This document shows, piece after piece, positions 1 to 9,025 of a DNA stretch of 64,000 bases (its first letter is position 1; the number at the start of each line of letters is the position of its first letter). The translations under genes and the position numbers were made by a program. The DNA is from Planktothrix sp. FACHB-1365 (GTDB taxonomy: Bacteria; Cyanobacteriota; Cyanobacteriia; Cyanobacteriales; Microcoleaceae). Below the pieces are notes generated by a model. The model was not told the origin of the DNA. It ran no database searches and worked only from the letters and a program-made list of their open reading frames with translations. The stretch spans positions 1 through 64,000 of the forward strand of contig NZ_JACJSC010000004.1 of the NCBI RefSeq assembly GCF_014697575.1, in the 5' to 3' direction.

Positions 1-161
<161 letters not shown>

Positions 162-210
162 TTAGAATCTCTAATTACTAGGGACTGTTTAAAAACATCG
201 GATTTATTTT

Positions 211-243
211 AAAACCTCCTACAAATTTTGTAGGAGGTTTTAT
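211..243 (+). terminator. Probable intrinsic terminator of psbD
   Basis: AAAACCTCCTACA and its complement TGTAGGAGGTTTT flank a short AT loop, giving a stem of about 13 bp that ends in TTTTAT. It lies 50 bases after the psbD stop. Confidence 0.7.
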
Positions 244-250
244 TGATAGG

Positions 251-390
251 GCTTACTACAATTTATTGAAGCCCTGAAGGGCTTACTACAATTTATTGAA
301 GCCCTGAAGGGCTTACTACAGTTGATTGAAGCCCTGAAGGGCTTACTACAGTTGATTGAAGCCCTGAAGGGCTTACTACAATTTATTGAA
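251..390. repeat. Tandem array of a 30-bp repeat (about 4.7 copies)
   Basis: Units begin at 251, 281, 311 and 341, and a partial unit begins at 371. Each holds the 16-bp palindrome AAGCCCTGAAGGGCTT followed by ACTACA and a TTTATTG- or GTTGATTG-type spacer. Copies differ only at one or two spacer bases. The array runs to the stop codon of the DUF1499 gene on the other strand, so that gene's last codons sit in the partial fifth unit. The same core recurs at 43662-43842 with a different spacer. Confidence 0.9.
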
Positions 391-916
391 ATTGTTCTCG
401 AATGGTTTCAATTCGTTTCCGATTTACCCCTAAATCCGATTCCCCTAAACGGGAGGCTGAACGGACTTGAATTAAAGTTTCTTGTTCATCTAAATAAAAT
501 TCTACATCATCGACAAATCCCATCAAGGGTGAGGTAAATTCGGCGTAAATATAATTAGGTTCAGCCGTAATAATACCAGCATTTTCTGTATTTTCCAGAA
601 TCGTTTGAATCTGTTTAAATGCTGTTTCAGGATCATCTGAGTAGCTGAAAGGTTCAATTTGATGAAGAGCATCTATACTTTGGCTAGAAACACAATTGGG
701 AGTATTAGGACAAGGCGCAAATTTACCGTCTTCAATACCGAGATTTGAGGGTCGAGTTCCTGAAAAAGAAAATAAACTGGCTATCACTGGAGAAGCAGAA
801 ACGCTTAAGGCTGAAGCCGGATAAACTAACGTCAATTGAGTGATAATGACGACCATTACTGTCACCAAGACAGAGAAATATTTAACTTTCCAAACAGACC
901 TGATTGATTTTTCCAT
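383..916 (-). CDS. DUF1499 family protein, membrane or lipid-targeted N terminus
   Basis: The 177-residue product has a hydrophobic segment at about residues 14-36, then the DUF1499 signature: CPNTPNCVSSQ near residue 68, FVDDVEFYLDE, and the closing block IQVRSASRLGESDLGVNRKR followed by IETIREQF. This family is common in cyanobacteria and proteobacteria, usually secreted or membrane-attached, and has no settled biochemical role. Length fits the family. The start ATG at 914-916 leaves a normal signal-like N terminus. The gene is convergent with psbD, and the 30-bp repeat array fills the space between them. Confidence 0.85.
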   Translation of the reverse strand: MEKSIRSVWKVKYFSVLVTVMVVIITQLTLVYPASALSVSASPVIASLFSFSGTRPSNLGIEDGKFAPCPNTPNCVSSQSIDALHQIEPFSYSDDPETAFKQIQTILENTENAGIITAEPNYIYAEFTSPLMGFVDDVEFYLDEQETLIQVRSASRLGESDLGVNRKRIETIREQFQ

Positions 917-1059
917 AGGAAATTAAGATGTGATCTCTCCCCTGATTCTACAAGAAAAGTCCCTGAAGACCCTGAAATCTTTCTGGGGAGTTTGAGCAAG
1001 GAATCTTAGAACTGATATGATCAACAGTAGAGAAGTTTATCAATCAAAGACTGGAAATC

Positions 1060-1539
1060 ATGCCCAAGACTGTTGCTGAGGTGATGACCCCCAATCCGAT
1101 TCTGGCTCAACCAGAGATGCCACTCAGAGAGGCACTTCAACTTATGGTGGACAGACATATCGGTTGTTTACCTGTGGTCAATTCATCGGGTCATTTAGTG
1201 GGGATTATCTCTGGAACAGACTTGATGTGGCAGGAAAGCGGTGTGACTCCACCCGCCTATATTACGTTTCTCGATAGTGTGATTTACTTGGAAAACTTTT
1301 CCCGGTATGAACAGGAACTCCATAAAGCTTTAGGCCAAACGGTGGGTGAAGTCATGACTCCTGCACCCCTGGTGACTATTACGCCAAATAAATCGTTATC
1401 CGATGCGGCTCGGTTATTTAATGAAAAACGGGTTCACCGTTTACCTGTGGTAGAGCAATCGGGTAAAGTGATTGGGATTCTGACCTGTGGGGATATTTTG
1501 CGGGTGATGGCAACAACGCAGAGTTCAAAGGCAGATTAG
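1060..1539 (+). CDS. Two-CBS-domain protein
   Basis: The 159-residue protein is essentially one CBS pair (Bateman module). The first CBS (about residues 5-60) starts TVAEVMTPNPI and contains GCLPVVNSSGHLVGIISGTD. The second (about 93-155) starts TVGEVMTPAPL and contains VHRLPVVEQSGKVIGILT. Such modules bind adenine nucleotides and act as energy sensors; in cyanobacteria and plants, stand-alone forms are thought to regulate partner enzymes such as thioredoxins. No catalytic domain is attached, so the partner is unknown. It lies divergent from the DUF1499 gene across a 143-bp promoter region. Confidence 0.9.
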   Translation: MPKTVAEVMTPNPILAQPEMPLREALQLMVDRHIGCLPVVNSSGHLVGIISGTDLMWQESGVTPPAYITFLDSVIYLENFSRYEQELHKALGQTVGEVMTPAPLVTITPNKSLSDAARLFNEKRVHRLPVVEQSGKVIGILTCGDILRVMATTQSSKAD

Positions 1540-1753
1540 GCAATCGGAAACTTAATTGATTCGGCTGCAAATGTCGGGTGAATTGAATACAACATAAGAT
1601 AAGGTTGGGGTATTTCGTTTTTACTCCAGCCGTTCAATTATGATGGAAAATTTTTAAGAATTAGAAAATACTGATGTATTGATGTCGAAGAACGTGATAT
1701 TATCCAATCATTTCAAAACGGTTTAGATCCTTCATTTCACAACTTTAATTTTT

Positions 1754-2416
1754 ATGACAATTACCCCTGAATCTGTTCAAAATTTGTTAATTTCTAGTGA
1801 TTTAGGCGATCGCTTACGCGGTGTAAATCAACTCCGAGAATTAGAACCTGCAATTGCATTTGAGTTAATTCAAATCCCCATTAAAGATAGTAATAGTCGA
1901 GTTCGATATGCTGCCGTTAGTCAAATGGCAACTTTGGGGGAACAGAATTTAGAAATGGCTTATGAAATATTGCGCCATCACTTATTAAATGATCCTGAAG
2001 TCGATGTACAAGCTGCTGCCGCCGATGGATTAGGGGCTTTAAAATTTCAAAATGCGTTTGATGATCTGCAAACTGTTTACAATACAACCTCTGAATGGTT
2101 ACTGAAACTGAGTATTGTTGCGGCAGTGGGAGGAATAGAAGAACCTCGTGCTTTTGAACTATTAGAACAAGCCCTTCAAGATGAAAATACTCTGATTCAA
2201 ACCGTTGCCATTAGCGCATTAGGAGAATTAGGAGATCACAGAGCAATTCCTTTATTAGTTCCTTTTGTAACCAATTCCGACTGGCAAGTCCGTTATCGAG
2301 TTGTTCAAGCTTTAGTGCGTTTAGGAGGTAGTGAAGCTGAAACTTTGTTAAGACAATTAGCAGAGGATGAAGTGGAAATTGTGGCTCAAGAAGCGAAATC
2401 CCCAGTCGGTGGTTAA
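1754..2416 (+). CDS. HEAT-repeat protein, NblB/CpcE-like
   Basis: The 220-residue product is built of about five helical HEAT repeats, for example RVRYAAVSQMATLGE, VDVQAAAADGLGALK, LIQTVAISALGELGD and WQVRYRVVQALVRLG. Length and repeat pattern resemble cyanobacterial NblB, a chaperone-like protein that helps dismantle phycobilisomes, and more distantly phycobilin lyase subunits CpcE/PecE. The NblB identity is a family-level guess; a general HEAT scaffold is the safe call. It is preceded by a 213-bp gap in which I see no gene, and it is followed by the antiporter on the same strand. Confidence 0.75.
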   Translation: MTITPESVQNLLISSDLGDRLRGVNQLRELEPAIAFELIQIPIKDSNSRVRYAAVSQMATLGEQNLEMAYEILRHHLLNDPEVDVQAAAADGLGALKFQNAFDDLQTVYNTTSEWLLKLSIVAAVGGIEEPRAFELLEQALQDENTLIQTVAISALGELGDHRAIPLLVPFVTNSDWQVRYRVVQALVRLGGSEAETLLRQLAEDEVEIVAQEAKSPVGG

Positions 2417-2594
2417 ATCACTGTGAACTACTCCGACTCTATACAATCCTCTCGCTACTCTCTTCCCCTGAAACATGGGTTATGATTAGCATTTAGCTAT
2501 CAAAATGACTAAGATTGAGGAGAATTAGTTAGATTTTTAGTAACTGCATTGACCCCCTTCCCATTTCAGTGGGTAGCCTGCGACAATAGCGCCT

Positions 2595-4493
2595 ATGGAA
2601 ACATCATCTTTTCACATTACCCTGCTCATGGTGATTACCGTCATTGCAGGGATTACGGCTCAAGTCTTGGCAGACTACCTGAAAGTTCCTGCCATCGTTT
2701 TTCTGTTATTCTTTGGGATTCTCGTCGGCAATGATGGCTTGAGTTTAGTGCAGCCGAACCTTTTGGGAAGTGGGTTAGAAGTGATTGTCTCCCTCTCCGT
2801 CGCTTTAATATTATTTGAAGGGGGATTAAGTTTAGACCTGCGGGCATTAGGCCAAGTTTCGGGCAGTATTCGCAATTTAGTCACGTTTGGAACCTTAATC
2901 ACCCTAATGGGGGCTGGGATGGCTGCCCATTGGTTAGGAGAGTTTCCCTGGCCCATTGCCTTTCTCTACGCTTCCTTAGTCGTTGTTACAGGCCCAACGG
3001 TAATCGGGCCATTGTTAAAACAAGTTTCCGTAGACCGTCAGGTGTCCGCTTTATTAGAGGGGGAAGGGGTTCTGATTGACCCTGTTGGGGCAATTTTAGC
3101 GGTTTTAGTGCTGAACGTTGTGTTAAATGGCAATACTGACCCGTTAGAAATTATGGGACAATTGCTATTACGTTTGAGTATTGGGGCAGGAATTGGGGTA
3201 ATTGGGGGCGGAATCTTGGGATGGTTGTTAAAAACAGCCCAATTTATGTCAGAAGAATTAAAAAATTTAGTCGTATTAGCTGCCCTTTGGGGATTGTTTG
3301 ATATTGCAGAATTGCTGATGAGTGAATCGGGGTTAATGACAACGGTTGTGACAGGAATGATGGTGCGTTATGTGGGGATTCCCGATATGCGTCAGTTACT
3401 CCGATTTAAAGGTCAATTAACAATGTTAGCGGTGTCGGTTTTATTTATTTTATTAGCGGCGGATTTATCTTTAGATAGTATTGTGGCGTTGGGATGGGGA
3501 AGTGTTTTTACAGTTTTAGCCTTAATGTGGGTGGTGCGTCCGATTAATATTTGGCTTTGTACTTTAAATAGTAATCTAAATTGGCGACAAAAATTATTTG
3601 CGTCTTGGGTTTCACCCAGAGGAATTGTTTCTGCTTCCGTTGCCTCTTTATTTGCAATTTTACTAACCCAACGTGGCATTAACGGGGGAGATTCGATTAA
3701 AGCGTTAGTGTTTTTAACGATTATTATGACGGTGGTGATTCAAGGATTAACGGCTCGATGGATGGCGAAAACCCTAGGGATTACGTCGAGTTCAGTAACG
3801 GGGGCGGTAATTGTGGGTTCAAATCCTTTGAGTCGATTAATCGGCAAATTATTCCAAGAACGGGATGAATTAGTTGTGATGATTGATACTGATCCTGAAG
3901 CCTGTGAACAAGCAAGACAGCAAGGATTAACCGTTTATCAAAGTAGTGCTTTAGATCCGAATGTATTAGAAGAAGCGGGATTAGAATCAATCGGAACCTT
4001 CTTAGCAATGACGAGTAATGGGGAAGTGAATGTTGTTTTAGCAGAACGGGCTGATACGGAATTTAACCCCCCTCGTGTGTTGGCATTATTTCCCCGTGAA
4101 CCGCAAACAAAAACAACAGTAAATCGAGAGAAAGTTCAACAAGCTTTTATCCCCGATTTACCCTTAAAACAATGGAATACCTATCTCGAAGACCGAGAAG
4201 TGAAATTAGGAGAAACGGTCTTACGCCAACCGGGTTTAGAGTTTCAACGAGCGCACCTGCAAGCATTAATTCGCTCTGGAGAATTAATCCCTTTATTAAT
4301 CGAACGAGACGGTAATCTGCAAGTATTACCCGCCTCGGAATCTTGGCAAGTCGGAGATCAAATTATTTATCTGCTTCATGACCCAAAACCCAAGTTACTT
4401 AAGCGTTTATCGGGTTCTCAACAGTCTAATTTAACCTTAGAAAAACATCCCGTTGTTGAAGAAGTTCCTCTAGAAGCGTCTTTAACCCGGTGA
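2595..4493 (+). CDS. CPA1-type Na+(K+)/H+ antiporter with C-terminal RCK-like domain
   Basis: The 632-residue protein has about 12 hydrophobic segments in residues 5-390. Family motifs include GILVGNDGLS, ILFEGGLSLDL, VVTGPTVIGPLLKQ and EGEGVLIDPVGAILAVLV, where the paired acidic/Asp residues of the ion site are expected. After SWVSPRGIVSASVA a soluble part begins. Residues about 398-500 (GAVIVGSNPLSRLIGKLF...VMIDTDPEACEQA) look like a TrkA-N/RCK nucleotide-binding fold lacking the full glycine-rich motif. It probably exchanges Na+ or K+ for protons at the plasma membrane; substrate preference cannot be read from sequence. Confidence 0.88.
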   Translation: METSSFHITLLMVITVIAGITAQVLADYLKVPAIVFLLFFGILVGNDGLSLVQPNLLGSGLEVIVSLSVALILFEGGLSLDLRALGQVSGSIRNLVTFGTLITLMGAGMAAHWLGEFPWPIAFLYASLVVVTGPTVIGPLLKQVSVDRQVSALLEGEGVLIDPVGAILAVLVLNVVLNGNTDPLEIMGQLLLRLSIGAGIGVIGGGILGWLLKTAQFMSEELKNLVVLAALWGLFDIAELLMSESGLMTTVVTGMMVRYVGIPDMRQLLRFKGQLTMLAVSVLFILLAADLSLDSIVALGWGSVFTVLALMWVVRPINIWLCTLNSNLNWRQKLFASWVSPRGIVSASVASLFAILLTQRGINGGDSIKALVFLTIIMTVVIQGLTARWMAKTLGITSSSVTGAVIVGSNPLSRLIGKLFQERDELVVMIDTDPEACEQARQQGLTVYQSSALDPNVLEEAGLESIGTFLAMTSNGEVNVVLAERADTEFNPPRVLALFPREPQTKTTVNREKVQQAFIPDLPLKQWNTYLEDREVKLGETVLRQPGLEFQRAHLQALIRSGELIPLLIERDGNLQVLPASESWQVGDQIIYLLHDPKPKLLKRLSGSQQSNLTLEKHPVVEEVPLEASLTR

Positions 4494-4522
4494 ACCCTAA
4501 AGACAGCCTCTAGCCTACCGAT

Positions 4523-6793
4523 TTATTCTAAAAATAAATTAGGATTAGGTGCATTATTTCCATCAGTGGGGCTGGGTTCTAGTGCAGGTTCCGGTGCAGG
4601 TTCCGGTGCAGGTTCCGGTGCAGCAGCAGCAGGTTCGGGCGCAGGTTCGGGTGCAGGGGGAGGTTCTGCGGGTGCGGGAGGATAATCTGAATAACCGTAA
4701 TCTGGGGCTACTGTTGAGTCATAACCTCCGCTATCGTTGGAATAGGAAGGTTCTGAATAGTTGTAATTCCCGCTATCGTTGGAATAGGAAGGTTCTGAAT
4801 AGTTGTAATTCCCGCTATCGTTGGAATAGGAAGGTTCTGAATAATTAGAATTACCACTATCGCCAGAATAGGAAGGTTCTGAATAATTAGAATTACCACT
4901 ATCGCTGGCATAACCGGAATCATTATAGTAGGAATCTGTTTGAGAGACAGGACGAGCTTCTTCTACAGGTTGTTGTTGTGCGGAAATGGCTGCATCGCGT
5001 TCCGAAGCCCAGCCAGCAATCGCCCCTTGAGCTTCAGAATATAACGCCCGACCGTATCGAATTTGCGAAGCTTCAGCAATGGCGCCACTAAGATTTCCCT
5101 TTCCAGCCAAATCATAAGCGCGATTCAAAATCGGTCGATCTTCTGTCGTTTGTACTTGCGCCACCCAAGCGGAAATTTTATCCCGTGCTGGCTGATACAA
5201 CGCTCGACCTGAGTTAATTTTAGAGGCTTTATCAATCGCAGCACTCAGATTTCCCTGTTTTGCTAAGGCTAAGGCTTCATTCAGAAGCGGTTGATCCTCA
5301 ATAATTTCAATCCGTTTTGTCCATTCAGCAATTAATGTTTGAGCTTCAACCCGTAACGGGCGTCCCAAAGCGACTTGACGAGCTTGCTGCACAGCCGTTT
5401 CAAACCCATCTATAGTTTCTGTTTGGGCTAACCGTCGAGCTAAAGCCAGATAGGGCTGATCTTCTAATCGTTGAATTTCCTTACGCCAATGGGCGACTAA
5501 GGTTTGAGCGTGAACTCGCCGAGGTTGTTGAGGCGTAATCATCTGGGCTTGATCAATAGCCAGTTGTAACGTCAAAGGATGATCAATATTCGCCACAACC
5601 GTAGCCAACTGTAAATTAAGCAGATTTTGAATCTGTTGTGAAACCTCTTCCGGTTTAACTTGCGCTTCTGGATAGGGAGGACGATTATTCCCCATTTGAT
5701 CCAGCGCCGCTTGTCCTTCCCAAAGAACCGCCATTTGTTGCCAAATCGGTTGACTATTGGTTTGATTCCAACTGAGGGCTTTAATTTGACCCATTAAAAT
5801 CAAATTTTGGGATTCTGCATACAAAGGCGAATAGTGGGGAACCAAACTGGCAATATCCGTGAAACTCTCTATCTTTTTTTCTTTTAATTCTTTAACGGCT
5901 AAATCCAGTAAAGAGCGACTCCAATTTTTAATTTCTTTGACCGCCCCAGCTTGAATATAAAGTTTTTTATCAATTTTGTTAGCTAAAGCGATCGTTTCGG
6001 CTAATTTTTCGGGAGTATTTTCCTTGGCTAACTCACGGGCTTCATTCAAGCGTTGATTGCCTTGACGTTCCAAACTTAAGCGATCCATAATTTCATTAAA
6101 CCGCTTTTCACTCCAATGGGTATTATTTAATTTTGATAACGCTTGGGCATATCCAAAAGCTTGTGTCCAATCTAAATCTTGCATGGCTTTCAGGGCTTTA
6201 TCATAAATTTTTTGCCCTTGATCCCAATTATTTTTCCAGCCCTCTATGGCAATTTCCACCTGTTCATAAGCCGGGGTATTTTTCGGAACAATATTAACAA
6301 TGGCTAAGGCTGCGTTTAAATCTCCATTACTATCAATTTTTTGCTTGGCAATTTCAATTAAGGCCCGTGACCACTGTTCCATTTTTTGTTGCGCGAGTCC
6401 CTGAAGCGGGTGGTCTGCGGGCCAACTGGCAATTAAGGTAAAGGCTTGACGTAACGGTTCTATTTTGCCCGACTTTGTAGCGAGATCAGCACAATATAAC
6501 CGTTCACTATCGGGAGATAAGGGCGAGATTTCTTCACAATTTGGCGCTGGAGGCATGGTTAATAACCACAGCAGAGCCCCTGTCCCCATTGTTCCAAACC
6601 CCAAGAAAATAATCAACCACAGAAACGGCCAGCCCCACAACCAAGGCGGAAGTTTCAAGGGAATTCGTTTCTGGACAGTTTGCTTTTCCTCTACAGTAGT
6701 TTCTGAGATGTTCTCCGAGGGTGAAGAACTCGAAACCTCCTCAGAGAATTCCGATGGAGATAAGCGGGTTTGATCAAATTGGGGTGTCGTCAT
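4523..6793 (-). CDS. Large single-pass membrane protein with helical repeats and repetitive C terminus, function unknown
   Basis: The 756-residue protein has a short acidic Ser-rich N terminus, one strong membrane segment at about residues 51-82 (rich in W, L, F, G), and then about 500 residues of alpha-helical repeats. Repeated motifs include ALAKQGNLSAAIDKASKI and DLAGKGNLSGAIAEASQI, about 70 residues apart. The tail has four copies of a 14-residue unit (YSEPSYSNDSGNYN type, encoded by 42-bp repeats at 4741-4908) and a PEPA-rich stretch. The tail is compositionally like a surface or flexible linker. I recognise the layout from other cyanobacterial hypothetical proteins but know no function. 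It converges on the antiporter with only 29 bp between stops. Confidence 0.75.
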   Translation of the reverse strand: MTTPQFDQTRLSPSEFSEEVSSSSPSENISETTVEEKQTVQKRIPLKLPPWLWGWPFLWLIIFLGFGTMGTGALLWLLTMPPAPNCEEISPLSPDSERLYCADLATKSGKIEPLRQAFTLIASWPADHPLQGLAQQKMEQWSRALIEIAKQKIDSNGDLNAALAIVNIVPKNTPAYEQVEIAIEGWKNNWDQGQKIYDKALKAMQDLDWTQAFGYAQALSKLNNTHWSEKRFNEIMDRLSLERQGNQRLNEARELAKENTPEKLAETIALANKIDKKLYIQAGAVKEIKNWSRSLLDLAVKELKEKKIESFTDIASLVPHYSPLYAESQNLILMGQIKALSWNQTNSQPIWQQMAVLWEGQAALDQMGNNRPPYPEAQVKPEEVSQQIQNLLNLQLATVVANIDHPLTLQLAIDQAQMITPQQPRRVHAQTLVAHWRKEIQRLEDQPYLALARRLAQTETIDGFETAVQQARQVALGRPLRVEAQTLIAEWTKRIEIIEDQPLLNEALALAKQGNLSAAIDKASKINSGRALYQPARDKISAWVAQVQTTEDRPILNRAYDLAGKGNLSGAIAEASQIRYGRALYSEAQGAIAGWASERDAAISAQQQPVEEARPVSQTDSYYNDSGYASDSGNSNYSEPSYSGDSGNSNYSEPSYSNDSGNYNYSEPSYSNDSGNYNYSEPSYSNDSGGYDSTVAPDYGYSDYPPAPAEPPPAPEPAPEPAAAAPEPAPEPAPEPALEPSPTDGNNAPNPNLFLE
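4741..4908 (-). repeat. Four 42-bp in-frame tandem repeats inside the unknown membrane protein gene
   Basis: Units start at 4741, 4783, 4825 and 4867. Two pairs are nearly identical within each pair, indicating stepwise duplication. They encode 14-residue Tyr/Ser/Asn/Asp-rich units. A second, shorter 12-bp repeat encoding Pro-Ala-Pro-Glu lies at about 4578-4660. Confidence 0.85.
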
Positions 6794-7340
6794 TCCTTCA
6801 CCGTTTCCTCATAATCGCGAATTCAGCCTAGCTCGGACTTGGAAGTCAGTTGCTAAATATCAGGCTCACTTCCCAAGCTAGTCTGAGAACCTGTGACCGT
6901 ACTGAACAAACCGAAGTCGAGTTTACATTGACAATTCCCTGACTCAAAGGGAGTGATTTTTAAGGTTTGTCCTGCTGTCAGAGGAGATTAAGCCATTGTA
7001 AACGAGCAGGTCTGTTGAAAACAGAAAACCTGATAAAATCATGGCAGATCTTAAGCCAATCCTCCAACTAAAGCAAGAAGAAATTTACAAAGTCTACCTC
7101 CCTCTTGTTCCCCTAAACCCCACAGGCTAAACCCTACCCCCTCTTCATTTACCGAAAAAATTGCCTTTAAAGCCCTGTGCCTTCGACAGCCCTTCGACAA
7201 GGCTTTGGACAGGACTCACGGCAAGCTCTTCTAGGAAGACTTTTTTTGTCTAGTAAAAATGACAGACTTTCCTCGTTTGGGGCAATAAAGGTTAAAATCA
7301 AGCTCAATCGCAGGAAATTGAGAATTTTTCACCTCGTACA
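6794..7340. other. Intergenic region upstream of the CHAT module, no gene seen
   Basis: This 547-bp stretch separates two divergent genes and should hold both promoters. I see no convincing coding frame. A repeat-like segment at about 7170-7235 (GCCTTCGACAGCCCTTCGAC followed by AAGGCTTTGG) looks like a decayed dispersed repeat. Confidence 0.5.
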
Positions 7341-7364
7341 GTGTGTATAGTAGGAGTTATTTTA

Positions 7365-9023
7365 ATGAGCCGTATAAGTCGCAGGAAGAAAACAATTTTA
7401 TTTTTAGCAGCAAATCCTGATTTTTCTACCCAGTTACGTTTAGATAAAGAATTGAAAGAAATCGAAGAAGGATTAAGACGATCTCAAAACAGAGAAGAAT
7501 TTAAGTTAGAGAAACGATTGGCAGTGACACCAAGGGATATGCAGCGTGCTATCTTAGACTTAAAGCCTCAAATTATTCACTTTTCCGGTCATGGAGTCGG
7601 AAAGGGTGGGTTAGAGTTAGAAGATGAACAGGGACACGTTAAACGGGTGAGTGCTGAGGCGTTAGGGCGTTTATTTGAACTGTTTAAAGATCAGATAGAA
7701 TGTGTGGTTTTAAATGCTTGTTATTCGGAAGTTCAAGCAAAAGCTATTGTTAGTCATATTCCCTATGTTATCGGGATGAAAAAGGCAGTGAGTGATCAAG
7801 CTGCTATTGCCTTTGCGATTGGATTTTATGATGCTTTAGGGGCAGGAAGAGACTATGAATTTGCTTATAAGTCTGGCTGTACAAGTATTAGTATGGCGGG
7901 AATTTATGAAGAGTTCAACCCAATTATTCAACGACTCTCTCCTTTAGTTCCTTCTATTAGTGGTACTCCCAGTTTATTAACACAAGCCTCTAGTTTTCCG
8001 GGGGGTTTAGAGAATCCTGAAGGATCAGTGAGTTTGAATTCTCCCCTTTATATTGAACGTCCTCCTATTGAAACGAATTGTTATGAAACGATATTACAAA
8101 CAGGGGCATTAATTAGAATTAAAGCTCCCCGACAGATGGGAAAAACCTCTTTAATGCAGCGTATTCTTAACACCGCTAAACAACAGCAACATCAAACCGC
8201 CTATCTAAATTTTCAAGAATTTGATCATGATTCTCTCAATAGTCTTGATTTGTTTTTACAGGGATTTTGTGCTAATGTTGCTAATGGGTTAGAATTAGAG
8301 GATAAATTATCGGATTTTTGGAAAGGGGGTTTAGGGAGTAAAACCAAATGTAGTAACTATTTTCAACGGTATTTATTGACAACAATTTCTCAACCCTTAA
8401 CCCTGGGATTAGATGAAGTGGATCAGGTATTTCAACATCTTGAAATTGCTCAAGAATTTTTTGCGTTACTGCGAACTTGGCACGAAAAGGGCAAAAATGA
8501 ACCTGTATGGCAACGGTTACGGCTGGTAATTGCCCATTCTAAAGAAGTTTATATCCCCTTAAATATTAATCAATCTCCCTTTAATGTCGGTTTACCGATT
8601 GAATTACCCGAATTAACGGTAGAACAAGTTACAGATTTAGTCAAACGACATGGTTTAAACTGGTCAAATATAGAAATAAAAACCTTAATGGGAATGGTGG
8701 ATGGACACCCGTATTTAGTCAGAAAAGCGTTGTATGAAATGGCGCGATCGCGTTTAACTTTAGAAGAATTTATTAAAATTTCTCCCACAGAAGAAGGGTT
8801 ATATAGTGATCATTTACGTCGTCATTTATTCAACTTAAATCAAAATGATGGAGAATTAGCTAATGGGATGAAAAAAGTTGTTGCTTCTGAGAATCCTGTG
8901 CGGTTAGAAGGCAATTTAGGCTTTAAACTGAGAAGTATGGGTTTAGTTAAATTTCGGGGAAATGATGTGATTCCGTTGTGTAATCTTTATCGGCTGTATT
9001 TTAGCGATCGCTTGGGGGTATAA
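7365..9023 (+). CDS. CHAT caspase-like protease domain fused to an AAA_35 NTPase
   Basis: I chose the ATG at 7365 because AGGAG at 7352-7356 precedes it by 8 bases; an upstream GTG at 7341 would add eight residues. Residues about 9-185 form a CHAT domain: the catalytic His is in IIHFSGHGVGKGG (about residue 76) and the Cys in VVLNACYSE (about residue 119). Residues about 225-540 form an AAA_35 NTPase with P-loop-like IKAPRQMGKTSL, Walker B-like LGLDEVDQVF and the family motif INQSPFNVGLPIELPEL. CHAT proteases cleave target proteins or themselves in bacterial conflict and cell-death systems. The next gene starts 2 bp after the stop, so the two are almost certainly co-translated and probably interact through their NTPase domains. 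The target is unknown. Confidence 0.88.
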   Translation: MSRISRRKKTILFLAANPDFSTQLRLDKELKEIEEGLRRSQNREEFKLEKRLAVTPRDMQRAILDLKPQIIHFSGHGVGKGGLELEDEQGHVKRVSAEALGRLFELFKDQIECVVLNACYSEVQAKAIVSHIPYVIGMKKAVSDQAAIAFAIGFYDALGAGRDYEFAYKSGCTSISMAGIYEEFNPIIQRLSPLVPSISGTPSLLTQASSFPGGLENPEGSVSLNSPLYIERPPIETNCYETILQTGALIRIKAPRQMGKTSLMQRILNTAKQQQHQTAYLNFQEFDHDSLNSLDLFLQGFCANVANGLELEDKLSDFWKGGLGSKTKCSNYFQRYLLTTISQPLTLGLDEVDQVFQHLEIAQEFFALLRTWHEKGKNEPVWQRLRLVIAHSKEVYIPLNINQSPFNVGLPIELPELTVEQVTDLVKRHGLNWSNIEIKTLMGMVDGHPYLVRKALYEMARSRLTLEEFIKISPTEEGLYSDHLRRHLFNLNQNDGELANGMKKVVASENPVRLEGNLGFKLRSMGLVKFRGNDVIPLCNLYRLYFSDRLGV

Positions 9024-9025
9024 TT

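Noticed and set aside
251-390. CRISPR array
   Set aside because: Spacers between cores are nearly identical and very short; the unit is a simple tandem repeat and no cas genes are present.
322-537. Short plus-strand ORF of repeated IEALKGLLQ units
   Set aside because: It is translated repeat sequence running antisense into the DUF1499 gene.
4549-4923. Plus- and minus-strand alternative frames rich in VQVPVQ or IVVILIIQNLPI
   Set aside because: They are shadows of the repetitive C-terminal coding region of the 756-residue protein.
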